A stretch of DNA of 64,000 bases from Actinacidiphila alni (lineage in GTDB: Bacteria > Actinomycetota > Actinomycetes > Streptomycetales > Streptomycetaceae). The stretch lies in the NCBI RefSeq assembly GCF_900112845.1, contig NZ_FONG01000013.1:62001-126000 (forward strand), in the 5' to 3' direction. This document shows, piece after piece, positions 53,042 through 61,339 of this stretch (position 1 is its first letter; each line of letters begins with the position of its first letter). The notes under the pieces were generated by a model. The model was not told the origin of the DNA. It ran no database searches and was given only the letters and a program-made list of their open reading frames with translations. Position numbers and translations under genes: made by a program.

Positions 53042-54070
53042 ATGAGTGACAAGAAGGGCCGGGTCTTTCTCCGGGGGATCACGTCGGAGACGTACGGGCT
53101 CAAGGAGTTCCGGCGCCAGCAGCTCGACGCCCCCCGGGTCAGGGACGACTCGGTCGTGGTGGACGACGCGAAGGTCGGCCACTCCGGCGACTCGGCCGAA
53201 TCCCGCACCTGGTGGCGGGTCGGCCCCGGTGACGAGCCGTTCCTGACCCAGAGCCTTCAGGTGCACTTCGTCGAGCTTCCCCCGCACTCGTCCAACCACG
53301 GCCACGGGCACCAGAACGAGGCGGCCTTCTACATCCTCGACGGCGCGGGCTACGAGATCCACGACGACCAGCGGTACGACTGGGCCACCGACGACCTCGT
53401 CCTGGTCCACACCGACTCGGTGCACCGGCACTTCAACCCCTACGACGAGACCGCCCGCTGCCTGATCTTCAAGGCCAAGTCCGAGTGGATGTACCTCGGC
53501 CTGATCCAGCAGGGTCGCAGCGGACCCGTGGAGGACGAGGACCGTTTCGGACCGCGCGAGGACTGGTCGCGGGTGTGGACCCCGGATGTGGAGAAGCTCC
53601 GCAAGGTCGTCAGGTCCGCGGACACCACCTGGGAGCTGACCCCGCTCGGCCGGGTCCGTACGCTGTCCGCGCCCGGCGACGACGTGCGCACCTTCAGCGT
53701 CGACGCCTTCGTACTGGACATCCCGGCCGGCAGCCGCTCCGGCAAGCGCTGGCACATGGCCGACGAGATCCTCTACGTCCGCTCGGGGCACGGCTACAGC
53801 CTGCACTGGGAGGTCGAGGCCGAGATCGCGGAGAAGTACTACGCGCGGATCGCCAAGGAACCCACCCGGCACGAGATCAAGCCCGGCGACACCCTGTACG
53901 TGCCGCACAACACCATCGCCCAGCATTTCTCCGCCGACGGCGAGCCGCTGGTGCTGATCTCCGGCCAGAACCGGCTGTTCAAGCAGCTCGGCTACGACAA
54001 CGTGGCCTACCTGGAGAACGCGCCCGAGTACGACGAGGCGCACGGCGCCCCGGCCGCCGACCGGTCCTGA
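53042..54070 (+). CDS. Bicupin protein, second copy
   Basis: A 342-residue protein with two cupin barrels. The first, about 85-150, has the metal pattern SNHGHGHQNEAAFYILDGAG and HRHFNPYDE; the second, about 235-320, has SGKRWHMADEILYVRSGHGY and NTIAQHFSADGE. It differs strongly from the bicupin at 48752; the first barrel here has full ligands while there the second does. Bicupins of this size include gentisate and related ring-cleaving dioxygenases, but the identity is open. ATG 53042 has AGAGGAG. A methyltransferase gene follows after 26 bases. Confidence 0.82.
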   Translation: MSDKKGRVFLRGITSETYGLKEFRRQQLDAPRVRDDSVVVDDAKVGHSGDSAESRTWWRVGPGDEPFLTQSLQVHFVELPPHSSNHGHGHQNEAAFYILDGAGYEIHDDQRYDWATDDLVLVHTDSVHRHFNPYDETARCLIFKAKSEWMYLGLIQQGRSGPVEDEDRFGPREDWSRVWTPDVEKLRKVVRSADTTWELTPLGRVRTLSAPGDDVRTFSVDAFVLDIPAGSRSGKRWHMADEILYVRSGHGYSLHWEVEAEIAEKYYARIAKEPTRHEIKPGDTLYVPHNTIAQHFSADGEPLVLISGQNRLFKQLGYDNVAYLENAPEYDEAHGAPAADRS

Positions 54071-54096
54071 CCCGACGTCCAGGAAGTGGAGCCGAC

Positions 54097-54789
54097 ATGC
54101 CGGAAATGAGCCGCGCCGCGGCAGCCGTATGGTCCGACGCCGACTTCGTGACGGCGTGGCTGGACGCGGACCCGCAAGGAGAGCGCGACCTGCTGGCGCT
54201 GCCGCGGCTGATGGCGGCCCGGATCGTCGCCGAGACCACACCGCGGCCGCAGCTGATCGTCGATGTGGCGGGCGGCGCGGGCAAATTCCTCGGCGTCATG
54301 CTCGACGCCTTCCCCGCCGCGCGCGGGGTGTGGCTGGACGCCTCGCCGACCATGCTGGACCGGGCCAGGATCGACCTGGCCCGCTTCGGCCCCCGGGTCT
54401 CCTTCACCGTGGGCGACATGACCGAACTGCGCGCCGCCGGGGTGCCCGGGGGAGCGGACGTGATCGTCACCTCCCGGGCCAGCCACCACCTCGACCGTAC
54501 GGAGCTGCACGGCTTCTACCGGGAGGCGGCCGGACTGACCGCCCCCGGCGGCTGGCTGGTCAACCTCGACCACATCGGTCCCGCCGAGGTCTGGGACACA
54601 CGCTACCGCTCGGTGCGCAAGCAATTCGGGGCGTACCGGCCGTCCGCGCCCAGCCATCACCACAACTACCCGCTGCCCAGCGTGGACGATCACCTCGACG
54701 GACTCCGGGCTGCCGGGGCCGACGAGCTGGACATCGCCTGGAAGGCGTTCTACACCTGCCTGTTCATGGGCCGACTGCCGCAGGGCTGA
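54097..54789 (+). CDS. Class I SAM-dependent methyltransferase
   Basis: A 230-residue methyltransferase with the SAM motif LIVDVAGGAGKFLGVMLDAF at about 49-68, then SFTVGDMTEL and the post-motif VIVTSRASHHLDRTELHGFY. It resembles dimerising O-methyltransferases in its core but lacks their N-terminal dimer domain. It is the second gene of the bicupin-2 unit; O-methylation of a catechol intermediate or tetrahydrofolate-independent detoxification are both possible. ATG 54097. Confidence 0.83.
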   Translation: MPEMSRAAAAVWSDADFVTAWLDADPQGERDLLALPRLMAARIVAETTPRPQLIVDVAGGAGKFLGVMLDAFPAARGVWLDASPTMLDRARIDLARFGPRVSFTVGDMTELRAAGVPGGADVIVTSRASHHLDRTELHGFYREAAGLTAPGGWLVNLDHIGPAEVWDTRYRSVRKQFGAYRPSAPSHHHNYPLPSVDDHLDGLRAAGADELDIAWKAFYTCLFMGRLPQG

Positions 54790-54819
54790 GCACCCGCGGC
54801 AGGACCGCCCCCAGTACGG

Positions 54820-54865
54820 CCGAGCCCCCTGCGGCGCGCGGATCCCCGCGCCGCAGGGGGCTCGG
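54820..54865. terminator. Bidirectional terminator
   Basis: A perfect 19-bp stem, CCGAGCCCCCTGCGGCGCG and CGCGCCGCAGGGGGCTCGG, with an 8-base loop, between the convergent methyltransferase and GntR genes. Confidence 0.9.
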
Positions 54866-54887
54866 TGCCGCCCGCTCCCGTACCCGC

Positions 54888-55667
54888 CTACTTCTTCGCG
54901 CGCCGCGCCGCCGTCTTCGGCTCGTCCATGCAGAGCCGGTCGGCGGTCCTGCTCAGGTGCTCGCGCATGATCCGCTCACCGGTGGCCGCGTCGCCCGCCT
55001 GGATGGCGGCCACGATCGCCCGGTGCTCCTCCAGACCCCGCTTGCCCATCTCCGGCGCGGTCTGCTGCGCGGTGGTCAGCGACATCAGCAGCGGCCCGTG
55101 GAAGGAGTGGATCAGCATCTCGAACGCGGTGTTGTGGGTGCTCGCCGCCAGCCGCGTGTGGAATTCGGCCGACAGGGCCACGTCGTAGCTGCCGGCCGCC
55201 ACCGCCTCCTCCTGCCGGTCGCAGATCGCCTGGAGGGCGGCGAAGTCCTCCTCGTCGGCGTGCGCGCACAGCAGCGGGATGATGCCGACCTCCAGGACCA
55301 GCCGGACCTGGGTGACATCGGCGGCCGACACCGACGACAGGGTGAGCAGATCGGTGATGCTCGCGCCCACCCGGTCACTGGTCGGGGTGGTCACGAAGGC
55401 GCCGCCGTGCGCGCCCACCCGGATCTCCACCAGGCCGCCGGCCTCCAGCACCCGCAGCGCCTCGCGGACGGTCACCCGGCTGACGCCGAACCGCTCGCAC
55501 ATCTCGCGCTCCGGCGGAAGGCGGTCGCCCGGCGTCAGCTTGCCCTCGTGGATGAGCGAGCGCACCTGGTCGACGATCAGGGCGGAGATCCGCCGGTCGT
55601 TCACAGGGCTGAGCAGACCGCCGGACTGACCGTCCTCGGTCCTCGCGGTCGGACGGCGAGCGGCCAT
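54888..55667 (-). CDS. GntR-family regulator, FCD type
   Basis: A 259-residue regulator with a GntR winged helix at about 23-92 (LTPGDRLPPEREMCERFGVS then VTVREALRVLEAGGLVEIR) and an all-helical FCD ligand domain at about 105-235 with Asp/His metal or ligand positions (HADEEDF, EFHTRLAASTHN, EEHRAIVAAI). FCD regulators usually repress catabolic genes until an organic acid binds. It is very probably the regulator of the eight TGGTNNNACCA-like sites in this locus, one of which lies 46 bases upstream of its own start. ATG 55667 has GGAAGGA. Confidence 0.93.
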   Translation of the reverse strand: MAARRPTARTEDGQSGGLLSPVNDRRISALIVDQVRSLIHEGKLTPGDRLPPEREMCERFGVSRVTVREALRVLEAGGLVEIRVGAHGGAFVTTPTSDRVGASITDLLTLSSVSAADVTQVRLVLEVGIIPLLCAHADEEDFAALQAICDRQEEAVAAGSYDVALSAEFHTRLAASTHNTAFEMLIHSFHGPLLMSLTTAQQTAPEMGKRGLEEHRAIVAAIQAGDAATGERIMREHLSRTADRLCMDEPKTAARRAKK

Positions 55668-55712
55668 AGGGATTCCTTCCGTAGACGTTGACGCCCCCAT
55701 AGTAGCTGATTA

Positions 55713-55723
55713 GGGTATGACCA
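55713..55723. promoter_or_regulatory. GntR-type operator, site 7
   Basis: GGGTATGACCA, 7 of 8 fixed positions, 46 bases upstream of the GntR gene itself, implying autoregulation. Confidence 0.65.
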
Positions 55724-56149
55724 ATAGGCCCTGGTCGTGGACCCGGTCTCCGCGCTGCCCTCCAGGGGTCGACCTCCGGACCCTATCGACACCGATGCCC
55801 CCGAGGTGCGCGGCGTGGACGGTGCGACCGCGGATCGGCCATTTCCCGTGCGTGCCGGGGCCGTTGTCACCGGCGCAGCACGCACCGCCCGGCGCCGCCT
55901 CACCCAACCGCTGCCCGCGCCCGGCGCCGGCATTCCGTGCCGTGCGCCGTGCGCCGCTGTCACGGACTCTCGCGACGACATCGGTCACGTCATCCTCGTC
56001 CGTGTCGGCATCCGACGCCGCCGCCCGGTCCGCGATCTTCGGGTGTCCGCCCGGTGTCATCGGCACCTGCCCTGAGCTGCGGCGATCTCCTGGCCCGGAT
56101 GGGTGACGGGCGGCGCATGACGGGAGAAAATCCGTGTGAACTATTGCAA
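55724..56149. other. Gene-free stretch between the GntR gene and the ABC importer
   Basis: I see no convincing coding sequence in these roughly 425 bases; the open frames here lack ribosome binding sites and recognisable domains. The flanks carry operator sites 7 and 8. Confidence 0.4.
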
Positions 56150-56160
56150 TGGTCATACCG
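56150..56160. promoter_or_regulatory. GntR-type operator, site 8
   Basis: TGGTCATACCG, 7 of 8 fixed positions, 95 bases upstream of the ABC substrate-binding protein gene. Confidence 0.65.
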
Positions 56161-56174
56161 ACAGTCCAGACTGT
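56161..56174 (+). promoter_or_regulatory. Perfect small palindrome adjoining operator site 8
   Basis: ACAGTCCAGACTGT has perfect 6-bp arms around CA and abuts site 8. It may be a second protein site or a small hairpin in the leader of the ABC operon. Confidence 0.4.
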
Positions 56175-56254
56175 CACTGGTTTCGAGGGAGACCTCCGAT
56201 GAAATTCGGCCACAGGCCGGCTCTTTCCGCGGACCTCAATTGGAGGATGACCGC

Positions 56255-57358
56255 ATGCAATATGTGCACGGACGACAAAGAGCGGGCAGAGCCATGCGCG
56301 CCCCCGTCGGCATAGCGGCCGCTCTGCTGCTGGCCGGCACCCTGACCTCCTGCGCGGGCGCAGCCGCGGGTGTCACCACGAAGGTGGAACCGGCCCAGCA
56401 GCCGCAGGAGCTGCTGCCGCAGGCCCGCCAGGAGGGCAAGGTCGTGTGGTACACCACCTTCGCCGACTCCGACGTGAACGACATGATCTCCGCCTTCCAG
56501 AAGGCGTACCCCGGAGTGAAGGTCGAGGCACTGCGGCTCAGCGCGGACAAACTTCCCTCCCGGCTGGTCACCGAGCAGCGCGGCCGTAAGTACAACGCGG
56601 ACGTCATCTCGGCCGACTGCGAGCCGGTCTACCAGCTCATCCAGGTCGGCACCCTCACCCCGTACGAACCCCCGCAGGTCCCGCCGCTCCCGGAGCAGCT
56701 GCGCAATCTCCCCAGGGGCTACGGCAACGCCGTCTACATCCTCACCAGCGCGATCGCGTACAACCCGGCAGGCGTCAAGGCCCAGCACCTCCAGCCGCCC
56801 ACCAGCATCGAGGACCTGACCGAGCCGGAGTGGAAGGGCCGGTTCTCGATCGACCCGTCGGCCATCAACTGGTACGAGAGCCTGATCACCGGACTCGGCC
56901 ACGACAAGGCACTGGAACTGGTCAGGAAACTCGGCGACAACTCGCCCCGGCTGGTGGAGAGCCACACCCAGTCGCTGACCGAGGTGCAGGCCGGCGAACC
57001 GCTGGCCTCGGTGAACGCCTACGCCTACAAGGCCGCCTCGCTCGCCAAGAAGACGCCCACCCGGATGGCCTTCAGCAACACCGACCCGCAGCCCGCCGCG
57101 GCCGCCCTCGCCGAGATCGCCCGCAAGGCGCCACACCCGGCCGCCGCCAAGCTCTTCATGGACTGGCTGATGTCCAACGAGGGCCAGGCCAACGTCGTCG
57201 GCATCACCAACCACACCTCGCTCGACCCCACCGCCAAGAACGACGCGAGCGTGTACGACCCGACCCGGTGGAAGCCCGCCTGGTCGCTGCCGGTGATCAG
57301 CGCCGACACCTACGACCGCTATCTGACGGAGTACCAGAAGGCCCTGCACGCCGTCTGA
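56255..57358 (+). CDS. ABC importer substrate-binding lipoprotein (AfuA/FbpA-like)
   Basis: A 367-residue lipoprotein: signal peptide at about 15-33 ending in the lipobox LTSC, then a class II periplasmic-binding fold (GKVVWYTTFADSDVNDMISA; NADVISADCEPVYQLIQVG; MDWLMSNEGQANVVG). The cluster is the one including ferric-iron, phosphoglycerate and 2-aminoethylphosphonate binders; those lacking Tyr iron ligands bind small organic anions. ATG 56255 has TGGAGGATG. With the operator upstream, uptake of the locus substrate is the best inference. Confidence 0.87.
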   Translation: MQYVHGRQRAGRAMRAPVGIAAALLLAGTLTSCAGAAAGVTTKVEPAQQPQELLPQARQEGKVVWYTTFADSDVNDMISAFQKAYPGVKVEALRLSADKLPSRLVTEQRGRKYNADVISADCEPVYQLIQVGTLTPYEPPQVPPLPEQLRNLPRGYGNAVYILTSAIAYNPAGVKAQHLQPPTSIEDLTEPEWKGRFSIDPSAINWYESLITGLGHDKALELVRKLGDNSPRLVESHTQSLTEVQAGEPLASVNAYAYKAASLAKKTPTRMAFSNTDPQPAAAALAEIARKAPHPAAAKLFMDWLMSNEGQANVVGITNHTSLDPTAKNDASVYDPTRWKPAWSLPVISADTYDRYLTEYQKALHAV

Positions 57359-57459
57359 CAGGGCCGGTCCCTGCGGCGCCACACGGCAGACCCGGCGCCG
57401 GGGGACACGCACCGCCCGCCATCCGGCGCACCCACCCCGACCCCAGGACGGCCTCGCCC

Positions 57460-59238
57460 ATGAGCCTGCTCAGCCGGTCCCGCCCGGCGCCACCGCCCCC
57501 GACCCTGCTCCCCGTCCACCGCCCCGCCCGGATCGGCAGGCTGGTCGGCTGGTTCCGCGACCCGCGGAATCTGCTGCTGGCCGTCGTCGCCGTGGTGGTC
57601 GCCTACCTGGCGCTCGTACCGGCCGGCACCATGGCGGTGGCCAGCCTGCAGACCTCCTTCCTCAGCACCGCGCCGACCGGCTGGACGCTGCACCACTACA
57701 CCGAGACCCTGGGCGAGGCGGACTTCTGGACGCTGGTCGGCAACTCCTTCGGATACGCCGCCGCCACCGCCGTGATCAGCACCGTCATCGGCTTCGGCCT
57801 GGCGTATCTGGTGACCCGCACCAACACCCCGGCCAAGTTCTTCGCACGCGTCGCCGCGCTGATCCCGCTGATCATCCCGGGCATCCTCAACACCGTCGCC
57901 TGGGCGCTGCTGTTCGCGCCGCACACCGGCGCGCTCAATGTGCTGCTGCGCGACATGCACCTGCCCGCGTTCAACATCTACTCGCTGGCCGGCATGGTGC
58001 TGGTGCAGTCGATGCACGTCACCCCGGTGGCCTTCCTGATGGGCACGGCGGCCTTCACCTCCATGGACTCCTCGCTGGAGGAGGCGGCGCTGGCCAGCGG
58101 CGCGCCGCCGTGGCGGGTGTTCCGCACCATCACCGCGCGGCTGATCCGGCCCGCGATCATGTCGGCGGTGCTGCTGATGTTCGTGCAGACCATCTCCACC
58201 TTCGAGGTGCCGCAGCTCATCGGTGTGCCCGGCCGGACCTTCGTGTTCGTCAGCAAGATCTACAACGCGCTCCAGGCGTTCCCCACCGACTACGGCACGG
58301 TCGGCGTGATCGGCGTCTTCATCCTGGCCGTCGCCAGCGGCGGCCTGTGGCTGTCCCGGCGCCTGAGCGGCTCCGGCGCCGCCGCGCAGACCATCACCGG
58401 CAAGGGCTTCCGGCCCACCTCCACCGACCTCGGCCGCTGGCGCTGGCTGGGCCTCGCCGCCTTCGTCGTCTTCTTCCTGGTGGCCGTGGCGCTGCCGCTG
58501 CTGATGCTGGTCTGGTCCTCGCTGCTGCCCGGCTACGAGCCGCCGTCGATCTCCGCGCTGCACCGTCTGACGCTCGCCAACTACCGGGAGATCTGGCACA
58601 CCCCCGGCCTGATCGACTCGGTCCGCAACAGCCTGATCACCGCTGTCATCGCCGGCGCCGTCGTCACCGTGATCAGCGCGATCGTCGCCTACATCACCGT
58701 CAAGACCAAGGTCCCGGGGCGCGGCCTGCTCGACGGCCTGGCGACCGTACCGCTGGCCGTGCCCAGCGTCGTGATGGGCGTCGGCATCCTCTACTGGTAC
58801 CTGACCGCGCCGATCCCGCTGCACCTGTACGGCACGCTGACCATCCTCGTCATCGCCTTCGTGACCATCGGCCTGCCGTACGGCCTGCGCTACATCGTGC
58901 CGGGCATGGCCCAGATCAAGGACGAACTGGAAGAGGCGGCGGCCACCAGCGGCGCGTCCTGGCTGCGGACCTTCCGCACGATCTACGTCCCGCTGCTCGC
59001 GCCGTCGCTGACCGCCGCCTTCCTCTACACGGTCATCGTCGCCTTCCGCGAGATCTCCGCCGCCATCTTCCTCTACACCCAGGGCACCCAAGTGGTGTCG
59101 GTGACGATCTACCAGCAGTGGTCGAACGGCAGCTACCCGATCGTGGCCGCCCTCGGAGTGCTCATCGTCGCCTTCCTCGCCCTGATCGTCGCCGTTGTCA
59201 GCCTTCTCACCAGGAAGACCGGCCTGAACCGCCAGTGA
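57460..59238 (+). CDS. ABC importer permease, fused double-domain (FbpB-like)
   Basis: A 592-residue permease with about 12 membrane helices and two BPD_transp_1 domains (about 80-290 and 375-585). The EAA loops are EEAALASGAPPWRVFRTITA and EEAAATSGASWLRTFRTIYV. One gene thus supplies both halves of the channel. ATG 57460 follows a 101-base spacer after the binding-protein gene. The ATPase follows after 19 bases. Confidence 0.9.
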   Translation: MSLLSRSRPAPPPPTLLPVHRPARIGRLVGWFRDPRNLLLAVVAVVVAYLALVPAGTMAVASLQTSFLSTAPTGWTLHHYTETLGEADFWTLVGNSFGYAAATAVISTVIGFGLAYLVTRTNTPAKFFARVAALIPLIIPGILNTVAWALLFAPHTGALNVLLRDMHLPAFNIYSLAGMVLVQSMHVTPVAFLMGTAAFTSMDSSLEEAALASGAPPWRVFRTITARLIRPAIMSAVLLMFVQTISTFEVPQLIGVPGRTFVFVSKIYNALQAFPTDYGTVGVIGVFILAVASGGLWLSRRLSGSGAAAQTITGKGFRPTSTDLGRWRWLGLAAFVVFFLVAVALPLLMLVWSSLLPGYEPPSISALHRLTLANYREIWHTPGLIDSVRNSLITAVIAGAVVTVISAIVAYITVKTKVPGRGLLDGLATVPLAVPSVVMGVGILYWYLTAPIPLHLYGTLTILVIAFVTIGLPYGLRYIVPGMAQIKDELEEAAATSGASWLRTFRTIYVPLLAPSLTAAFLYTVIVAFREISAAIFLYTQGTQVVSVTIYQQWSNGSYPIVAALGVLIVAFLALIVAVVSLLTRKTGLNRQ

Positions 59239-59257
59239 GCACTCGAAGGAGAGTCTC

Positions 59258-60436
59258 GTGATCGAGGTACGCGGACTGACCAAGCGCTATCCGGGCCGCA
59301 CCGTGCTGCGCAACGCCGTCGACGGCATCGACCTGGACGTGCCCGAGGGAAAGCTGGTGACGCTGCTCGGCCCCAGCGGCTGCGGCAAGACCACCACGCT
59401 GCGGCTGATCGCCGGCCTCGAGAAGCCCGACGACGGCCGGATCAGCATCGGCGGCACACTGATGTGCGCGCCCTCCGAAGGCGTCTACGTCGGTGTGCAC
59501 CACCGCCCGATCGGTGTGGTCTTCCAGTCCTACGCGGTCTGGCCGCACATGACCGCGGTGCAGAACGTCATGTTCCCGCTGCGTTCCGGCCAGAAGAAGC
59601 TGCCCAAGCCGGAGGCGCGGCGCCGCGCCATGGAAGCGCTGGAGATGGTGGGCCTGGCCGAATACGCCGACCGCCCCGCGCCCGCGCTCTCCGGCGGCCA
59701 GCAGCAGCGCATCTCGCTGGCCCGCGCCCTCACCCGGGAGCCCGAAGTGCTGCTGCTCGACGAGCCGTTGAGCAATCTCGACGCCGGGCTGCGCGACCGG
59801 GTGCGCGACGAGATCCGCGCGGTGCAGCAGCGGCTCGGCATCACCACGGTCTTCGTCACCCACGACCAGGACGAGGCGCTCGCGGTTTCCGACGAGGTGA
59901 TCGTCATGGACCACGGCAGGATCGTGGAACGCGGGCTGGCCCAGGACATCTACGCCTGGCCGCGTGAGGAGTTCACCGCGCGCTTCATGGGCATCTCCAA
60001 CAGCCTGCCGGGCACGGTGACCTCGGCGGACCGGGACATGGCCGAGATCGACCTCGCGCACGGGCGGCTGCGCTGCCTGGCGTCGGGCACACCCGCGGTC
60101 GGCAGCCGGGTCAATGTCTTCATCCGGCCCGAGAGCCTGGTGCTCTCCCGCAAGGACCCCTCGGGGCGCGGCTGGAAGGGCACGGTCGAGTTCAGCATCT
60201 ACCACGGCGACTGCTGGGACTACCACGTCCGCGTCGGCGACACCCTGCTGCGCTCGCGGATGTACCGGGAGAAGATCGGCCTCGCCCACGGCGACCCGGT
60301 GTTCGTGGTCCCGGAGCAGGAGACGGCGATCGCCATCACCGAAACGCCGGAGGGGACCGCCGACGAACGGACCGCCGGGGCGACGGTGCTCGCGGCGACC
60401 ACGGCGGCGGACGCGGCCGGCCAGGGCGAGCTGTAG
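59258..60436 (+). CDS. ABC importer ATPase
   Basis: A 392-residue ATPase with Walker A GPSGCGKTTT at about 37-46, the signature ALSGGQQQRISLARAL and Walker B VLLLDEPLSNLD, followed by a TOBE-type C-terminal regulatory domain (about 255-370; NVFIRPESLVL). This is the architecture of MalK/FbpC-like importers. The start is GTG with AAGGAGAG upstream. It completes the importer, ending at a strong terminator. Confidence 0.93.
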   Translation: MIEVRGLTKRYPGRTVLRNAVDGIDLDVPEGKLVTLLGPSGCGKTTTLRLIAGLEKPDDGRISIGGTLMCAPSEGVYVGVHHRPIGVVFQSYAVWPHMTAVQNVMFPLRSGQKKLPKPEARRRAMEALEMVGLAEYADRPAPALSGGQQQRISLARALTREPEVLLLDEPLSNLDAGLRDRVRDEIRAVQQRLGITTVFVTHDQDEALAVSDEVIVMDHGRIVERGLAQDIYAWPREEFTARFMGISNSLPGTVTSADRDMAEIDLAHGRLRCLASGTPAVGSRVNVFIRPESLVLSRKDPSGRGWKGTVEFSIYHGDCWDYHVRVGDTLLRSRMYREKIGLAHGDPVFVVPEQETAIAITETPEGTADERTAGATVLAATTAADAAGQGEL

Positions 60437-60450
60437 CGGTACGGACCTGC

Positions 60451-60491
60451 GCGTACGGGGCCGGGGGCGGCGCTGCCCCGGCCCCGTACGC
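60451..60491. terminator. Strong terminator at the end of the catabolic locus
   Basis: A perfect 16-bp stem, GCGTACGGGGCCGGGG (60451-60466) and CCCCGGCCCCGTACGC (60476-60491), 14 bases after the ATPase stop. Confidence 0.88.
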
Positions 60492-60493
60492 GG

Positions 60494-60679
60494 CTACGGC
60501 CGGCCGCCGTCGCCCGGAGAGCTGCCGGGGCCCACCGGCACGTCGGCGAACAGGAAGCGCTCCATCATCACCACCGCGTCCGCCAGGATCTCCGGGTCGC
60601 CGTCGGGGAGTTCGCGGAAGGCGAGATTCAGCAGATGGGCGCCGACGTCCACGGAGAGGTGGACGCGCCGCCGGGTCAC
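60494..60679 (-). pseudogene. Short orphan coding fragment, possible remnant
   Basis: A coding-like stretch of about 60 residues ending in GDPEILADAVVMMERFLFAD and a short tail; it looks like the C-terminus of a TetR-type or other helical protein. It has no convincing start (a GTG at 60679 without a ribosome binding site). It stops next to the shared terminator. It may be a relic or a chance frame. Confidence 0.3.
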
Positions 60680-60761
60680 GGGCGTGTCGGGAAGGCCGTA
60701 GGAGCCGGCGCCGGCCGCGGCGCCGCTCGCACCGGAGACCGGATCACCGTTCGGAGGGGGA

Positions 60762-60780
60762 GCCGGGCCGGAGGCCCGGC
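60762..60780 (-). terminator. Hairpin after the AhpD-like gene
   Basis: GCCGGGCC-GGA-GGCCCGGC, perfect 8-bp arms, 9 bases after the stop codon at 60790. Confidence 0.6.
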
Positions 60781-60789
60781 ATGAAGGGG

Positions 60790-61263
60790 TCAGTGTGCCT
60801 GGCCCACCTGGTAGCCGCCCGAGGGCTGGCGGATGATGACGTTGCCGCGGTTGAAGGCGTTGATGAGGGCGATCTGCGCGACCAGATCGGCCAGCTGCTC
60901 GTCGTCGTAGTGCTTGGCCGCGTTCGCCCACACCTCGTCCGGGACGCCCTGCCCCGCGTCGGCCAGCCGGGTGCCGTACTCCGTCAGCTCCAGCGCGGCC
61001 CGCTCCGCGTCGGTGTAGACGGTGGCCTCGCGCCAGGCGGCCACCAGGTGCAGACGCAGCGCCGTCTCCCCGGCCGCCGCGGCCTCCTTGGTGTGCATGT
61101 CGAGGCAGGCCCCGCACCCATTGATCTGGCTCGCCCGGATGTTCATCAACTCCCGTGTCCCCACGGGCACCGCCGAATCCGCCAGCGCCTTGTTCGCCGC
61201 GATGATGTGCTTCCAGAACCGCGTCGCCGCCGGGCTGCCGAACATGTCCAAACGCGCGCTCAT
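60790..61263 (-). CDS. AhpD-like/carboxymuconolactone-decarboxylase-family protein
   Basis: A 157-residue AhpD-fold protein with the redox-active pair in GCGACLDMHTKEA (Cys-x-x-Cys at about 51-54 and the proton-relay His). Such proteins act as alkylhydroperoxidases rather than decarboxylases. ATG 61263 has AGGAGGACACC; the frame to 61311 was rejected. It has no operator of the catabolic locus and is separated from it by terminators. Confidence 0.9.
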   Translation of the reverse strand: MSARLDMFGSPAATRFWKHIIAANKALADSAVPVGTRELMNIRASQINGCGACLDMHTKEAAAAGETALRLHLVAAWREATVYTDAERAALELTEYGTRLADAGQGVPDEVWANAAKHYDDEQLADLVAQIALINAFNRGNVIIRQPSGGYQVGQAH

Positions 61264-61339
61264 GGTGTCCTCCTGTGCCGTCGCCATCTGCGTACATCCA
61301 CAGGACGACACAGCCCCGCGCCCTGTGACACGCCCCCGC

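Noticed and set aside
55710..56213. Open frames between gntR and the importer operon
   Set aside because: No ribosome binding site, no recognisable domain, and composition unlike the coding regions; better read as regulatory DNA.
60790..61263. Treating the AhpD-like protein as part of the pca pathway because of its carboxymuconolactone decarboxylase family name
   Set aside because: It has the CxxC of AhpD, lacks the locus operator, is separated by terminators, and the real decarboxylase domain is in PcaL.
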